From positions 1 to 56,022 of the forward strand of contig JAULUH010000211.1 of NCBI GenBank assembly GCA_032111745.1: 56,022 bases of DNA, given 5' to 3'. Shown piece by piece: positions 23,245 through 31,755 of this stretch; position 1 is the first letter of the stretch, and each line of letters opens with the position of its first letter. The position numbers were made by a program, and so were the translations under genes. The stretch comes from JAULUH01 sp032111745. Its GTDB lineage: Bacteria > Chloroflexota > Anaerolineae > JAAEKA01. The notes under the pieces are model-generated. The model searched no databases, was not told where the DNA came from, and saw only the letters and a list, made by a program, of their open reading frames with translations.

Positions 23245-25788
23245 TCAACTCCCTGGGTAGAGGTGCCGGTAGGTGGCATAATGGGCCAGCACCCGGCGCA
23301 CGTAGAGCTTGGGCTCGCTCAGGGTGATTTCCTCGATGTAGAGGTCGTCGTCGTCGGTGGCGGCCTGCTCCAGCCAGGCCCGGGCATTGCCCGGGCCCGC
23401 GTTGTAGCCGGCCAGGGCCGGGTAAGGATCGCCGTCGAACATGTCGAGCGCAGCAGACAGGTAGTAGGTGCCGAACTTCAGGTTGATGTAGGGCTTGTAG
23501 ATGTCCGTGGGCTGGAAGTTGGGCCAGTCGATGGCGTCGGCGATCCACTCGGCCGTGCTGGGGATGACCTGGGTAAGGCCCTGGGCGGCGGCAGAGGAAA
23601 AGGCGCCGCGCTCGAAAAAGCTCTCCTGGCGGATCAGGGCATAGATCAGCAGGGGATCGATGCCGCGCGCCGCCGCCTCGGCGTCCACCAGGTCGGCGAA
23701 GTAGCGGGGATAAGCCAGGCGCTGGATGGCCAGGGGGGCCTCGAACAACCCCCCGGGCGCCAGGGCGCCGAGCCTGACCGCGGCCAGGGTAGCGTGGCGA
23801 TACATCCCCAGATCGCGGAAATGGAGCGCCAACGGGTAGAGGGCCAACGGATCGTCCTTATACCGCTCCCGCACCTCGTCGAGCTCGCGGATGGCCTCAG
23901 CCCGCAGCCCCAGGCGCAGGTAAGTCTCCCCCCGCTGCATCTGTGGATCGTTGGCCACTGCCGCCGGCAGCTGGCGCAGGCTGGCCGGATCGGTCACTCC
24001 GGTCGCAGCCCAGCCCGCCAGCCACTGCTCCGCTTCGGCCATCAGGATGTCTGCCTGCCCGGCGTCCTCTGCTTCTGGCGTTTCCCCGGCAGGTGCAATC
24101 TGCCCAAGCCCTGCCGCCTCCGCCAGCTGTGCCGCCCGAGCCGTGTAATAGCTATCGGCTGCCTCATCCCATAGCCCGCTCCACAGGTCTTCAGCCAACG
24201 CCGCCTCGCCCTGCTCCTGCCAAGCCTTGCCTGCCCAGAAACGGCCGGCATGCGCATAGGTGCTGGAGGGGTACTCTGCTACCAGGCGCTGGGCGGTCTC
24301 CGCCGCGCTCCTTACCTGCCCCAGCCGGTACTGGCAAACGGCTGCGCGATAGAGGGCCTCGCCGCTCTCTGCCGCCGCCGGGTGGAGGCGGGCCACGTCC
24401 AGGTATTCGGCCGCAGCCGTGGTGCAGTCGTCCGCGCGCTCCGCCACCCGGGCGGCCTCCAACAGCGCGGCCGGCGCCCGGGTGGCCGATGCCGCGGCCG
24501 CCTGCTTGTAGAGATCCCGCGCGGTCCCCGCGTTGCCGAGGCGCTGATGCGCCACCGCCATGCGGATCAGCACGCCCGCCCGATCGGCATATTCTGGGTG
24601 GGTGTCCAGCAAAGTCTGCCACTCGGCAATGGCCTGGGCATACTCCCGGCGGCCGAAATAGGACTCGGCCACCAGCAGGTGGGGCTCGGCCGGGTGATCG
24701 GGCACGGCCTCGAAGTATCGGTACATGGCCGCCACGCCGTCGGCGTGGTAGCCGTTGGCCAGCAGCAGCCGGGCGTAGGCCTCCTCGGCCAGGGGCTGGC
24801 CCAGGGCAGCCAGGGCATTGGCCGCGGCCAGGGCATCGGGGTTGTTCTCGCCCTCTGCGATGGCCTGGCGGTAACGGGCGATAGCCTCGGCGACCTGTCC
24901 GGCCTGCTCCAACTGCCGGGCAGCCTGCACCTGGATCTCGGCCTTGTAGCGGCCGAATTGGCTGGTGGCCAGGATCTGGTCGAGCTGCGCCACCGCGGCC
25001 CCGGTGTCCCCCGCCTCGGCATAGAGGCCGGCCAGCTCCTCATGGGCCGCAAAGCGCACGAAGTTATCGGGCGCCGTGGCCACCGCTTGCTCGAACGCCG
25101 CCTGGGCGCCTTCCCGGTCGCCCAGCTCCAGCAGCAGGCGGCCGATGCGCAGGTGGACCGCGCCGGCCACCACCGTTTCCTGGTCCAGGTAGCGACGATA
25201 GGCCTCCACGGCGCCCTCGGGGTTGCCCACCTGGGCCAGCGCCTCGCCCAGCCAGAACTCGACCTGCGCTGGCAAGAGCTCGGCGGGCACCTCCTGGCGG
25301 GCCAGCTCCAGGGCCACGAACGCCTCGGTGGGTTGGCCGTCTTCCAGGTAGGCCTGGCCCAGGCGCCAGCGGGCCTCATAGCCCTGCGGGCTATCCCCCT
25401 CATCCTCGATCAGCGTTGCATAGGCCGCACGCGCCGCCCCGTAGTTGCCGTCGTCGTGCAACTGCCGGGCCTGCGCCAGGCGCTCGGACACGGGAGGCAG
25501 CGGCGTGGGCGTCGCCGTGGGGGTCGGCGCCGGCGCCGGCGTGGCGGTAGGGACAGGGCTCGGGGTTGGCAGAGCCGTCGCCGCGGACACGGTTACGGTG
25601 GGCTCAACAGTTGCAGCACGCGCAGCTTCGTCGACCGCGGCGGTGGCCGGCGGCGCGGCCTGCGTAGTGCTGGTGTCTGGTGGCACGGGGGTCCCCGTCG
25701 GCGTGGCCGTAGGCCTGTCCGCGGCGCAGGCCCCAGCCACCAGGACTACCAGTATGCAGACCGGCAGCAGGGTCAGTAGCTTCGTCAC
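23245..25788 (-). CDS. Soluble lytic murein transglycosylase-like lipoprotein with TPR array
   Basis: 847 residues. The N-terminal hydrophobic segment ends with A-G-A-C (Cys21), a probable lipobox. A Thr/Pro-rich linker follows, then about 500 residues of tetratricopeptide-like helices. The C-terminal SLT domain has the catalytic Glu in I-R-Q-E-S-F-F, then Q-G-L-T-Q-V-I-P-S-T, N-L-K-F-G-T-Y-Y-L and A-G-Y-N-A-G-P-G-N-A. It cleaves glycan strands of peptidoglycan. The start is taken as GTG 25788 because AAGGA lies eight bases upstream. The upstream ATG at 25809 falls at or before the predicted transcription start of the promoter at 25817-25845. Confidence 0.9.
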   Translation of the reverse strand: MTKLLTLLPVCILVVLVAGACAADRPTATPTGTPVPPDTSTTQAAPPATAAVDEAARAATVEPTVTVSAATALPTPSPVPTATPAPAPTPTATPTPLPPVSERLAQARQLHDDGNYGAARAAYATLIEDEGDSPQGYEARWRLGQAYLEDGQPTEAFVALELARQEVPAELLPAQVEFWLGEALAQVGNPEGAVEAYRRYLDQETVVAGAVHLRIGRLLLELGDREGAQAAFEQAVATAPDNFVRFAAHEELAGLYAEAGDTGAAVAQLDQILATSQFGRYKAEIQVQAARQLEQAGQVAEAIARYRQAIAEGENNPDALAAANALAALGQPLAEEAYARLLLANGYHADGVAAMYRYFEAVPDHPAEPHLLVAESYFGRREYAQAIAEWQTLLDTHPEYADRAGVLIRMAVAHQRLGNAGTARDLYKQAAAASATRAPAALLEAARVAERADDCTTAAAEYLDVARLHPAAAESGEALYRAAVCQYRLGQVRSAAETAQRLVAEYPSSTYAHAGRFWAGKAWQEQGEAALAEDLWSGLWDEAADSYYTARAAQLAEAAGLGQIAPAGETPEAEDAGQADILMAEAEQWLAGWAATGVTDPASLRQLPAAVANDPQMQRGETYLRLGLRAEAIRELDEVRERYKDDPLALYPLALHFRDLGMYRHATLAAVRLGALAPGGLFEAPLAIQRLAYPRYFADLVDAEAAARGIDPLLIYALIRQESFFERGAFSSAAAQGLTQVIPSTAEWIADAIDWPNFQPTDIYKPYINLKFGTYYLSAALDMFDGDPYPALAGYNAGPGNARAWLEQAATDDDDLYIEEITLSEPKLYVRRVLAHYATYRHLYPGS

Positions 25789-25816
25789 GTGGGTATTCCT
25801 TGTGCCCATGGGGCAC

Positions 25817-25845
25817 ATCATAACGGCTGGCATGGGTCCTGTCAA
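25817..25845 (-). promoter_or_regulatory. Near-consensus sigma-70 promoter of the lytic transglycosylase operon
   Basis: On the minus strand TTGACA (25845-25840), a 17-base spacer and TATGAT (25822-25817). Predicted transcription starts near 25810, about 22 bases upstream of GTG 25788. It probably serves the transglycosylase, LysM/lamin-tail and DUF1992 genes. Confidence 0.75.
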
Positions 25846-25911
25846 GTGGCTTCCCGACCATGCGGCCACAGTGCCTGCCTATTGGTCACTTGTACAGCCG
25901 AGATTCCGGCC

Positions 25912-25956
25912 ATTCGTCGTCTGCCTATTCGTTGTCTGCCCATTCGTTGTTTTGAC
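25912..25956. repeat. Three tandem 15-base repeats
   Basis: ATTCGTCGTCTGCCT, ATTCGTTGTCTGCCC and ATTCGTTGTTTTGAC occupy 25912-25956 without spacers. They lie between the leftward transglycosylase promoter and the rightward GH13 gene. The third unit has diverged at its end. Confidence 0.8.
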
Positions 25957-26076
25957 GAATCCTTGCTGCCAACTTGTTCCCGGTGGCATTCTATGGTAAT
26001 CTCAACAAAGCTGCAGACGGGCATCCGTCTCCCCCTGATCCCTTACGCTCTACTTCTTTCGACCGAGGAAGGACCC

Positions 26077-29000
26077 ATGTTGCACCGAAGCCGTTGGCAA
26101 CCGTCGGCCGGATTCTACCGGGAGTTTCACGTCTCGCGCAGCGCCCGGGACCTCTATCAGTTCGACGACAACCTGTTCTCCGTCAGGGGCACGGTGATGA
26201 TGCCCAACTTCCGGGCGGCGCGGCTGTTTGCCCAGCGCATGAACGAGCGGCGCGACCTGGTCAACTTCCCGGAGCAGGCGGTGCGCGCCAGCCAGATCAA
26301 CGCCATGGCCTTGATCCATGAGCTGCTGCACCTGGTGATCCTCATCTATCGCGAGCGGCAGAACCCGCAGATCTGGCAGCACGCGCTGGAGGAGCTGGCC
26401 GAGCAGCTGGAGACAGGGCCGGTGGAGGACACCCTGGTGCGCTTCGTCGACGACTTCCCGGCGGTCTCGGTCTACCGGGGCAAGCAGGAGCCCGAAGCCT
26501 ACCTGGAAGGCGAGACCGGCGAAGACCCCAACCGCCATGTGACGCTGGAGGAGATGCTCCTGCTCTACCTGGAGAACTCGAACCCGGCCTTTTCGCCCTA
26601 CCTGGAGCTGTTCGACGATCTGCCCCTGGAGAAAGAGACGGCCTACCGCCAGGTGATTGCCGAGCTCCAGGAGTTCCTGGCTGGTGAGCCCGGCTTCGGC
26701 GCCGGCGGCGAGAGTCTGTTCGACATCCTCGTCGCCCCGCAGAAGGCATCGCCCTACTCCCTGACCGGGCAGCTGGAGTACATCCGCCGCTACTGGGCGC
26801 CCTACCTGGGCAAATACCTGTTCCGCCTGTTGTCTGGCCTGGACCTCATCGCCGAGGAGGAAAAGGCAGTGTTTGCCGGGCCAGGACCGGCCATGGCGCC
26901 GGACTTCACCCACCTGGAGGCCGAGCCGGAGCGCTTCAGCACCGACCTGGATTGGATGCCCAAGGTAGTGATGATCGCCAAGAACGCCTACGTCTGGCTC
27001 GACCAGCTCTCCAAGAAATACGGGCAGTCGCTGCAGCGCCTGGACCAGGTGCCTGACGAGGAGCTCGACGACCTGGGCCGCTGGGGTTTCACCGGCCTGT
27101 GGCTCATCGGCCTGTGGGAGCGCAGCACGGCGTCCAGGACCATCAAGCAGATGATGGGAAACCCGGAGGCCGTGGCGTCCGCCTACTCCCTCTACGACTA
27201 CCAGATCGCGGCGGACCTGGGCGGCTACGACGCGTACAAGAACCTCAGCGACCGGGCCTGGCAGCGGGGCGTCCGCCTGGCCAGCGACATGGTGCCTAAC
27301 CACGTGGGCATCGACGGCAAATGGGTCGCCGAGCATCCCGATTGGTTCGTCTCCCTGCCCTACAGCCCCTTCCCATCCTATAGCTTCAACGGCCCCGACC
27401 TCTCCAATGACAGCCGTATGAGCATCTTCATCGAGGACCACTACTTCGAGCGCACCGATGCTGCGGTGGTGTTCAAACGGGTCGATCGCTGGTCAGGGGA
27501 TTCCCGCTATATCTACCACGGCAACGACGGCACCAGCATGCCCTGGAACGATACGGCCCAGCTCAACTACCTGAACGCCGAAACACGCGAGGCGGTGATC
27601 CAGACCATCCTGCATGTAGCCCGCATGTTCCCCATCATTCGCTTCGACGCCGCCATGACCCTGGCCAAGAAGCACTACCAGCGCCTCTGGTATCCCGAGC
27701 CGGGCAGTGGCGGGGACATCGCCTCCCGCTCCGAGTACGGCATGACCAAGGCCGACTTTGACGCCGCCATGCCTGAGGAGTTCTGGCGGGAGGTCGTGGA
27801 TCGCATCCAGGCCGAGGTGCCGAATACCCTGCTCCTGGCCGAGGCCTTCTGGCTGATGGAGGGCTATTTCGTGCGTACCCTGGGGATGCACCGGGTGTAC
27901 AACAGCGCCTTCATGAACATGCTCAAGATGGAGGAGAATGCCAAGTACCGCTCGGTCATGAAGAACACCATGGAGTTCGACCCTGAGATCCTCAAGCGCT
28001 ACGTCAACTTCATGAATAACCCGGACGAGGCCACCGCCGTGGCCCAGTTCGGCAAGGATGACAAATATTTCGGCTGCAGCGTGCTGCTCAGCACGCTGCC
28101 GGGCCTGCCCATGTTCGGCCATGGCCAGATCGAAGGCTTTACCGAGAAATACGGTATGGAGTATCGCCGGGCCTACTGGGACGAGACCCCCGACGCCTGG
28201 CTCATCGAGCGGCACCAGCGCGAGATCTTCCCCCTGCTCCACAAGCGCTATCTGTTCGCCGAGGCGGCGAGCTTCTTCCTCTACGATTTCTTCAGCCCCG
28301 ATGGCTCGGTCAACGAAGACGTCTTCGCCTACTCCAACCAATCCGGGGAGGAGCGCGGGCTGGTGGTCTACCACAACAAGTGGGCCGAGGCCCGCGGCTG
28401 GATTCGCTCCTCCTCCGCCTTCGCCGTCAAGGAGCCCGACGGTGGCAAGCACCTCGAGCAGCGCACCGTGGCCGAGGGCCTGGGCCTGCCTGATGACCCT
28501 GGCACCTATGTCATCTTCCGCGACCAGATCACGGGCCTCGAGTACATCCGCAACTGTCGCCAGTTACACGAGCAGGGCATGTATGTGGAGCTCGGGGCCT
28601 TCAAGTATCATGTGTTCCTGGATTTTCGCATCGCGCAGGACAACGAATGGCACCACTACGGCAACCTGATGGGCTACCTGAATGGCCGGGGGGTGCCCAA
28701 CGTGGAGGATGCCATCAAGGAGATCTTCCTGCAGCCCATCCATGAGGCGTTCCGCCAGCTGGTCAATGCCGATATGTTCCAGCGCCTCACCGCGGCGGCC
28801 CTGCGGAAGCCCGGCCAGGAGCTGGATGAGGAGCTGCTGGACGAGGTCGCAGAGTCCATGATAGCCCTCGGCGAGGCCGTCCGTGATTTCACCGGCGTGG
28901 ATCAGCAGCAGGGCCTGCAGCCGGAAGCCCTGGCTGAGGAGGTGCGGCAGGAGCTGTCAGTCATGTTGCAGATGCCCGTGCTGCGTGAGCACTCTGCCCT

Positions 29001-29583
29001 GGCCCAGGAGCCCAAGTTCGTCGCCCTGGCCGATAAGCTGCGCGATGTCCTGCAAGACGAGCCCGCCACCTGGGGCGCTGCCCTGGGCTGGCTGTTCACC
29101 CACTCCCTGGGCAAGCTGGTCGACGAGAGCGATTTCGTCGATTCCAGCCGGGCCTGGATGGACGAGTGGCTGCTGGCACGTATCCTCACCAGCACCCTGG
29201 TCGCGACTGGCCTCAGTGACCAGGATGCCACCAGGGCAGCCGTTACCGCCAAGCTGTTGGTGGCCCGGCAGCGCTGGTTTGACATCGCCGCTCCAGCCCG
29301 CACCCCCACTTATACCGTACTGCAAACCCTGCTGCGCGACAACGAGGTGCAACAGTACCTGGGTGTGAACCGGCACCAGGGCGTCCTGTGGTTCAACCAC
29401 GAGGCCTTCGAGGCTCTCGCCGAGTGGCTGCTGCTGCTGTCCACGGTTCACAGCCTGGTGGCCTTCCCTGAGGACAAGGCCGCGCAACAGATCGTGGGCC
29501 ATTTCCCCGTCATCCAGGGCCTGCTGCAGGCTGAGAAGGCGTCAGGATACCGCGTGGATAAGCTGCTGGAGGCCGCTGAATAA
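26077..29583 (+). CDS. Large GH13 (alpha-amylase family) protein with extra N- and C-terminal domains
   Basis: 1168 residues from ATG 26077, preceded by GAGGAAGGA. Residues 1-330 are an uncharacterised domain with a H-E-L-L-H motif at 81-85. The central part has GH13 regions: D-M-V-P-N-H (region I), I-R-F-D-A-A (region II, nucleophile Asp), L-L-A-E-A-F (region III, acid/base Glu) and F-M-N-N-P-D-E (region IV, where the usual His before the Asp is Pro). After a beta domain, about 230 helical residues complete the protein. All three catalytic acids are present, so activity on alpha-glucans or related substrates is plausible. There is no signal peptide, so it is probably cytoplasmic. It appears to be a single-gene unit. 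Confidence 0.85.
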   Translation: MLHRSRWQPSAGFYREFHVSRSARDLYQFDDNLFSVRGTVMMPNFRAARLFAQRMNERRDLVNFPEQAVRASQINAMALIHELLHLVILIYRERQNPQIWQHALEELAEQLETGPVEDTLVRFVDDFPAVSVYRGKQEPEAYLEGETGEDPNRHVTLEEMLLLYLENSNPAFSPYLELFDDLPLEKETAYRQVIAELQEFLAGEPGFGAGGESLFDILVAPQKASPYSLTGQLEYIRRYWAPYLGKYLFRLLSGLDLIAEEEKAVFAGPGPAMAPDFTHLEAEPERFSTDLDWMPKVVMIAKNAYVWLDQLSKKYGQSLQRLDQVPDEELDDLGRWGFTGLWLIGLWERSTASRTIKQMMGNPEAVASAYSLYDYQIAADLGGYDAYKNLSDRAWQRGVRLASDMVPNHVGIDGKWVAEHPDWFVSLPYSPFPSYSFNGPDLSNDSRMSIFIEDHYFERTDAAVVFKRVDRWSGDSRYIYHGNDGTSMPWNDTAQLNYLNAETREAVIQTILHVARMFPIIRFDAAMTLAKKHYQRLWYPEPGSGGDIASRSEYGMTKADFDAAMPEEFWREVVDRIQAEVPNTLLLAEAFWLMEGYFVRTLGMHRVYNSAFMNMLKMEENAKYRSVMKNTMEFDPEILKRYVNFMNNPDEATAVAQFGKDDKYFGCSVLLSTLPGLPMFGHGQIEGFTEKYGMEYRRAYWDETPDAWLIERHQREIFPLLHKRYLFAEAASFFLYDFFSPDGSVNEDVFAYSNQSGEERGLVVYHNKWAEARGWIRSSSAFAVKEPDGGKHLEQRTVAEGLGLPDDPGTYVIFRDQITGLEYIRNCRQLHEQGMYVELGAFKYHVFLDFRIAQDNEWHHYGNLMGYLNGRGVPNVEDAIKEIFLQPIHEAFRQLVNADMFQRLTAAALRKPGQELDEELLDEVAESMIALGEAVRDFTGVDQQQGLQPEALAEEVRQELSVMLQMPVLREHSALAQEPKFVALADKLRDVLQDEPATWGAALGWLFTHSLGKLVDESDFVDSSRAWMDEWLLARILTSTLVATGLSDQDATRAAVTAKLLVARQRWFDIAAPARTPTYTVLQTLLRDNEVQQYLGVNRHQGVLWFNHEAFEALAEWLLLLSTVHSLVAFPEDKAAQQIVGHFPVIQGLLQAEKASGYRVDKLLEAAE

Positions 29584-29622
29584 CCCTCAAGGCCAGAAGC
29601 AGCCAGAAGCCCTAGTGCACCA

Positions 29623-29760
29623 GGGCGGGATTTCGCCCGCAGTTCAGAGTCGAGGCTTCAGCCGGGTTGGTGCTGAAGATCCGGCCAAAGCCTCGACTCC
29701 ACCCCCGGAGTGGCTGAAGCCGCCACGACGAACCGGGAGCCGGAGACAGCCTCGACGCTA
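29623..29760. repeat. Cluster of palindromic intergenic repeats
   Basis: A short hairpin GGGCG...CGCCC lies at 29623-29637, usable as a terminator stem. Then comes a 53-base inverted repeat with 12-base arms, GAGTCGAGGCTT (29647-29658) and AAGCCTCGACTC (29688-29699). A further palindrome near 29705-29740 is built on GTGGC...GCCAC and CCCGG...CCGGG. The 20 bases at 29681-29700 recur exactly, inverted, at 56003-56022. The stretch 29584-29844 has no gene. Confidence 0.85.
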
Positions 29761-29844
29761 CCGTGTATGACTGCCGGCGGACTTCCGTCACTCTGTGCTG
29801 GGGACAACACGAGGCGTTTGAAGTGAGCGCTTCAGCCGCTCGCT

Positions 29845-29873
29845 TTGTGGACCCACCGGGCCTATGTTATAAT
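29845..29873 (+). promoter_or_regulatory. Promoter giving a probable leaderless transcript
   Basis: TTGTGG (29845-29850), a 17-base spacer and TATAAT (29868-29873). Only seven bases, CGCTGCT, separate the -10 from ATG 29881, so transcription should begin at or within a base of the start codon. No ribosome site is present, which fits leaderless translation. Confidence 0.75.
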
Positions 29874-29880
29874 CGCTGCT

Positions 29881-31755
29881 ATGTCGAGCGTGATGACCCC
29901 AGCGGGCCGGCCAGAGCGCCGGTCTGTTGATTCTGCGGTCGCGCAGGCCGCAGGCCAACCTGAGGTTCGCCGCAGCACCTATCTGATCGTTCTCCTGCTG
30001 CTCTCCCTGTTTGCCTGGGCGCCGCTCCTGTATCCGGGCTACCTTCAGGTACACTCCGGCTTCCTGCCCGTCTACAACCTGGCCGGCTTGGCCGCCGCGC
30101 CCGCCAGGCTGCACTGGCTGCCCAGCACCATCGCCGATGCCGGCCTCCTGCGGGGGGATGGCCCGCTGGCCTACTGGCTGGCCTGGCTGATCCGGCCTCT
30201 GCTGGGAGACCTGGGCGCCATCAAGGCCGCGTTCATCCTCAGCCTGTTGCTTGGTGGACTGGGTGTCTATCTGTTCACCCGGTTCGCCGCGCGCCCGGAC
30301 CAGGTCGCCCCGGACGTGGCCGAGCGGGCCGGGATCCTTGGCGCCCTGGTCTATTTGCTCTGGCCGCCCCTGCTGGCCGCGGTCTACGTGCGAGGCGCCC
30401 TGGCCGAGGTGCTGCTGATGGGTCTGCTGGCGCTGGCCCTCTGCGCGGTGGCTGGCCTGCGGGGCCAGGTTGGCGGAACGGCCTGGTTCTTCGGCTGGTT
30501 TGGCTTGACCACCCTGCTGGTGGCTGGCCTGTTCTTGGCGCAGCCCGGCCTGGCCCTGTGGGCGGCCGTGTTGCTGGGCCTGTGGGCGCTGTGGCCCCTC
30601 GGCACCGCGCAGGGCCGGCCAGCTGCTGTGGCGGCGGTGCTGGCGGGGGTCGCGCTGGGAGGCGCCGTGCTGTGGTTTGTCGCCGGAGGGTTCAGCTTCG
30701 GCGGGGATCAGGTGCCCGACTTCACTGCCCATCTTGTCTACCCCTACCAGCTCCTGGCCGCAGGCTGGGGCTTCGGGCCGAGCACCGCCGATTGGAAGGA
30801 TGAACTGCCCTTCCAGCTGGGTTTGGCCGCTATGGGTATGGCCATTCTTGCCGTGGTTCTGGCAGCCGGGACCTGGCGCCTCAGCAAGTCAAACCCTGAG
30901 CCTGCAGCGGAACACCCGGAGCCGGCCGACGGCAACTCTACCACGGCAGATAGCCACGGCGCGGCACCAGTCACTGGTTCGAACCAGCCGCAGCCCACTG
31001 GACTGGATCGATCAGAACTTTCGCCCACCGTGGGCCAGGTCCTGCTTTTTGCCGCCCTCGCGACCCTGGTGCCGGTCCTACTGGCGACCACCCTGGCCCG
31101 CCCACTCTGGTACCTTCTACCCGCACTGGCGCACACCCTCAGCTATCCATGGCAGCTTCTGGCCCTGGCCGGTCCCGCTTTGGCGCTGCTGGCCGGCTTG
31201 CTTCTCGTCGTAGAGCATAGGCTGGCCCTGTTGGCGCCCTGGGCCGGGCTGGTGGCCCTGGTGGTCCTGAGTAGCTATCCCTACCTGGCCCCGCGCTTCA
31301 CCCGGGCACTCCCTGACCCCGCGACGCCGGCGGTCTTTGGCAGCGAGGTGGCCTTGCTGACCCGGGAGGTGCAGGCGGAGCTGCCCGGCGCCCCTGTGGC
31401 CGCGCCGGAGGCCAGCCGCGACGAGGACACAGTGGCGCTAGCCGTCAACTGGCAGGCACTGCAGCCCATCGACTTCGACTACAACGTCTTCGTGCACGCG
31501 GTGGATGAGACCGGTGCCTTGCTGGCCCAGTGGGATGGGCAACCGCAGCGTGATGGCGAGCCCTATCCCATGAGCTCGTGGTCTGTGGGTGAGGTGGTTC
31601 CTGACACCTATCGCCTGGAGCTTGCCGCTGGCACTCGCGACCGGGTCGCTGCGGTTATGCTGGGCCTCTACGACTGGCAAACCGGCGCCCGGCTGCCAGT
31701 AGGCGACGCCGATAGCGTGCTGGTGCCTCTACCTGATCAGGCAGGCATGCCGTGA
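29881..31755 (+). CDS. Multi-pass membrane protein, GT-C/PTPS-related-like, with C-terminal beta domain
   Basis: 624 residues. A cytoplasmic N-terminus of about 35 residues precedes roughly eleven hydrophobic segments to about residue 475, with long loops such as the Pro/Glu/Asn-rich one near 340-375. The last 110 residues look like an extracytoplasmic beta sandwich (W-Q-A-L-Q-P-I-D-F-D-Y-N-V-F-V-H, later S-S-W-S-V-G-E-V and G-L-Y-D-W-Q-T-G-A-R). This module often ends membrane glycosyltransferases of the Chloroflexota. It resembles the next two membrane proteins in layout (Y-V-R-G-A-L-A-E here, Y-V-R-A-S/A-L-A-E there). The enzymatic role is unproven. It overlaps the next gene by four bases (GTGA). 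Confidence 0.75.
   Translation: MSSVMTPAGRPERRSVDSAVAQAAGQPEVRRSTYLIVLLLLSLFAWAPLLYPGYLQVHSGFLPVYNLAGLAAAPARLHWLPSTIADAGLLRGDGPLAYWLAWLIRPLLGDLGAIKAAFILSLLLGGLGVYLFTRFAARPDQVAPDVAERAGILGALVYLLWPPLLAAVYVRGALAEVLLMGLLALALCAVAGLRGQVGGTAWFFGWFGLTTLLVAGLFLAQPGLALWAAVLLGLWALWPLGTAQGRPAAVAAVLAGVALGGAVLWFVAGGFSFGGDQVPDFTAHLVYPYQLLAAGWGFGPSTADWKDELPFQLGLAAMGMAILAVVLAAGTWRLSKSNPEPAAEHPEPADGNSTTADSHGAAPVTGSNQPQPTGLDRSELSPTVGQVLLFAALATLVPVLLATTLARPLWYLLPALAHTLSYPWQLLALAGPALALLAGLLLVVEHRLALLAPWAGLVALVVLSSYPYLAPRFTRALPDPATPAVFGSEVALLTREVQAELPGAPVAAPEASRDEDTVALAVNWQALQPIDFDYNVFVHAVDETGALLAQWDGQPQRDGEPYPMSSWSVGEVVPDTYRLELAAGTRDRVAAVMLGLYDWQTGARLPVGDADSVLVPLPDQAGMP

Noticed and set aside
26077..29583. GlgE maltosyltransferase
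   Set aside because: Only the N-P-D form of region IV resembles GlgE. The N-terminal domain, length and other blocks differ.
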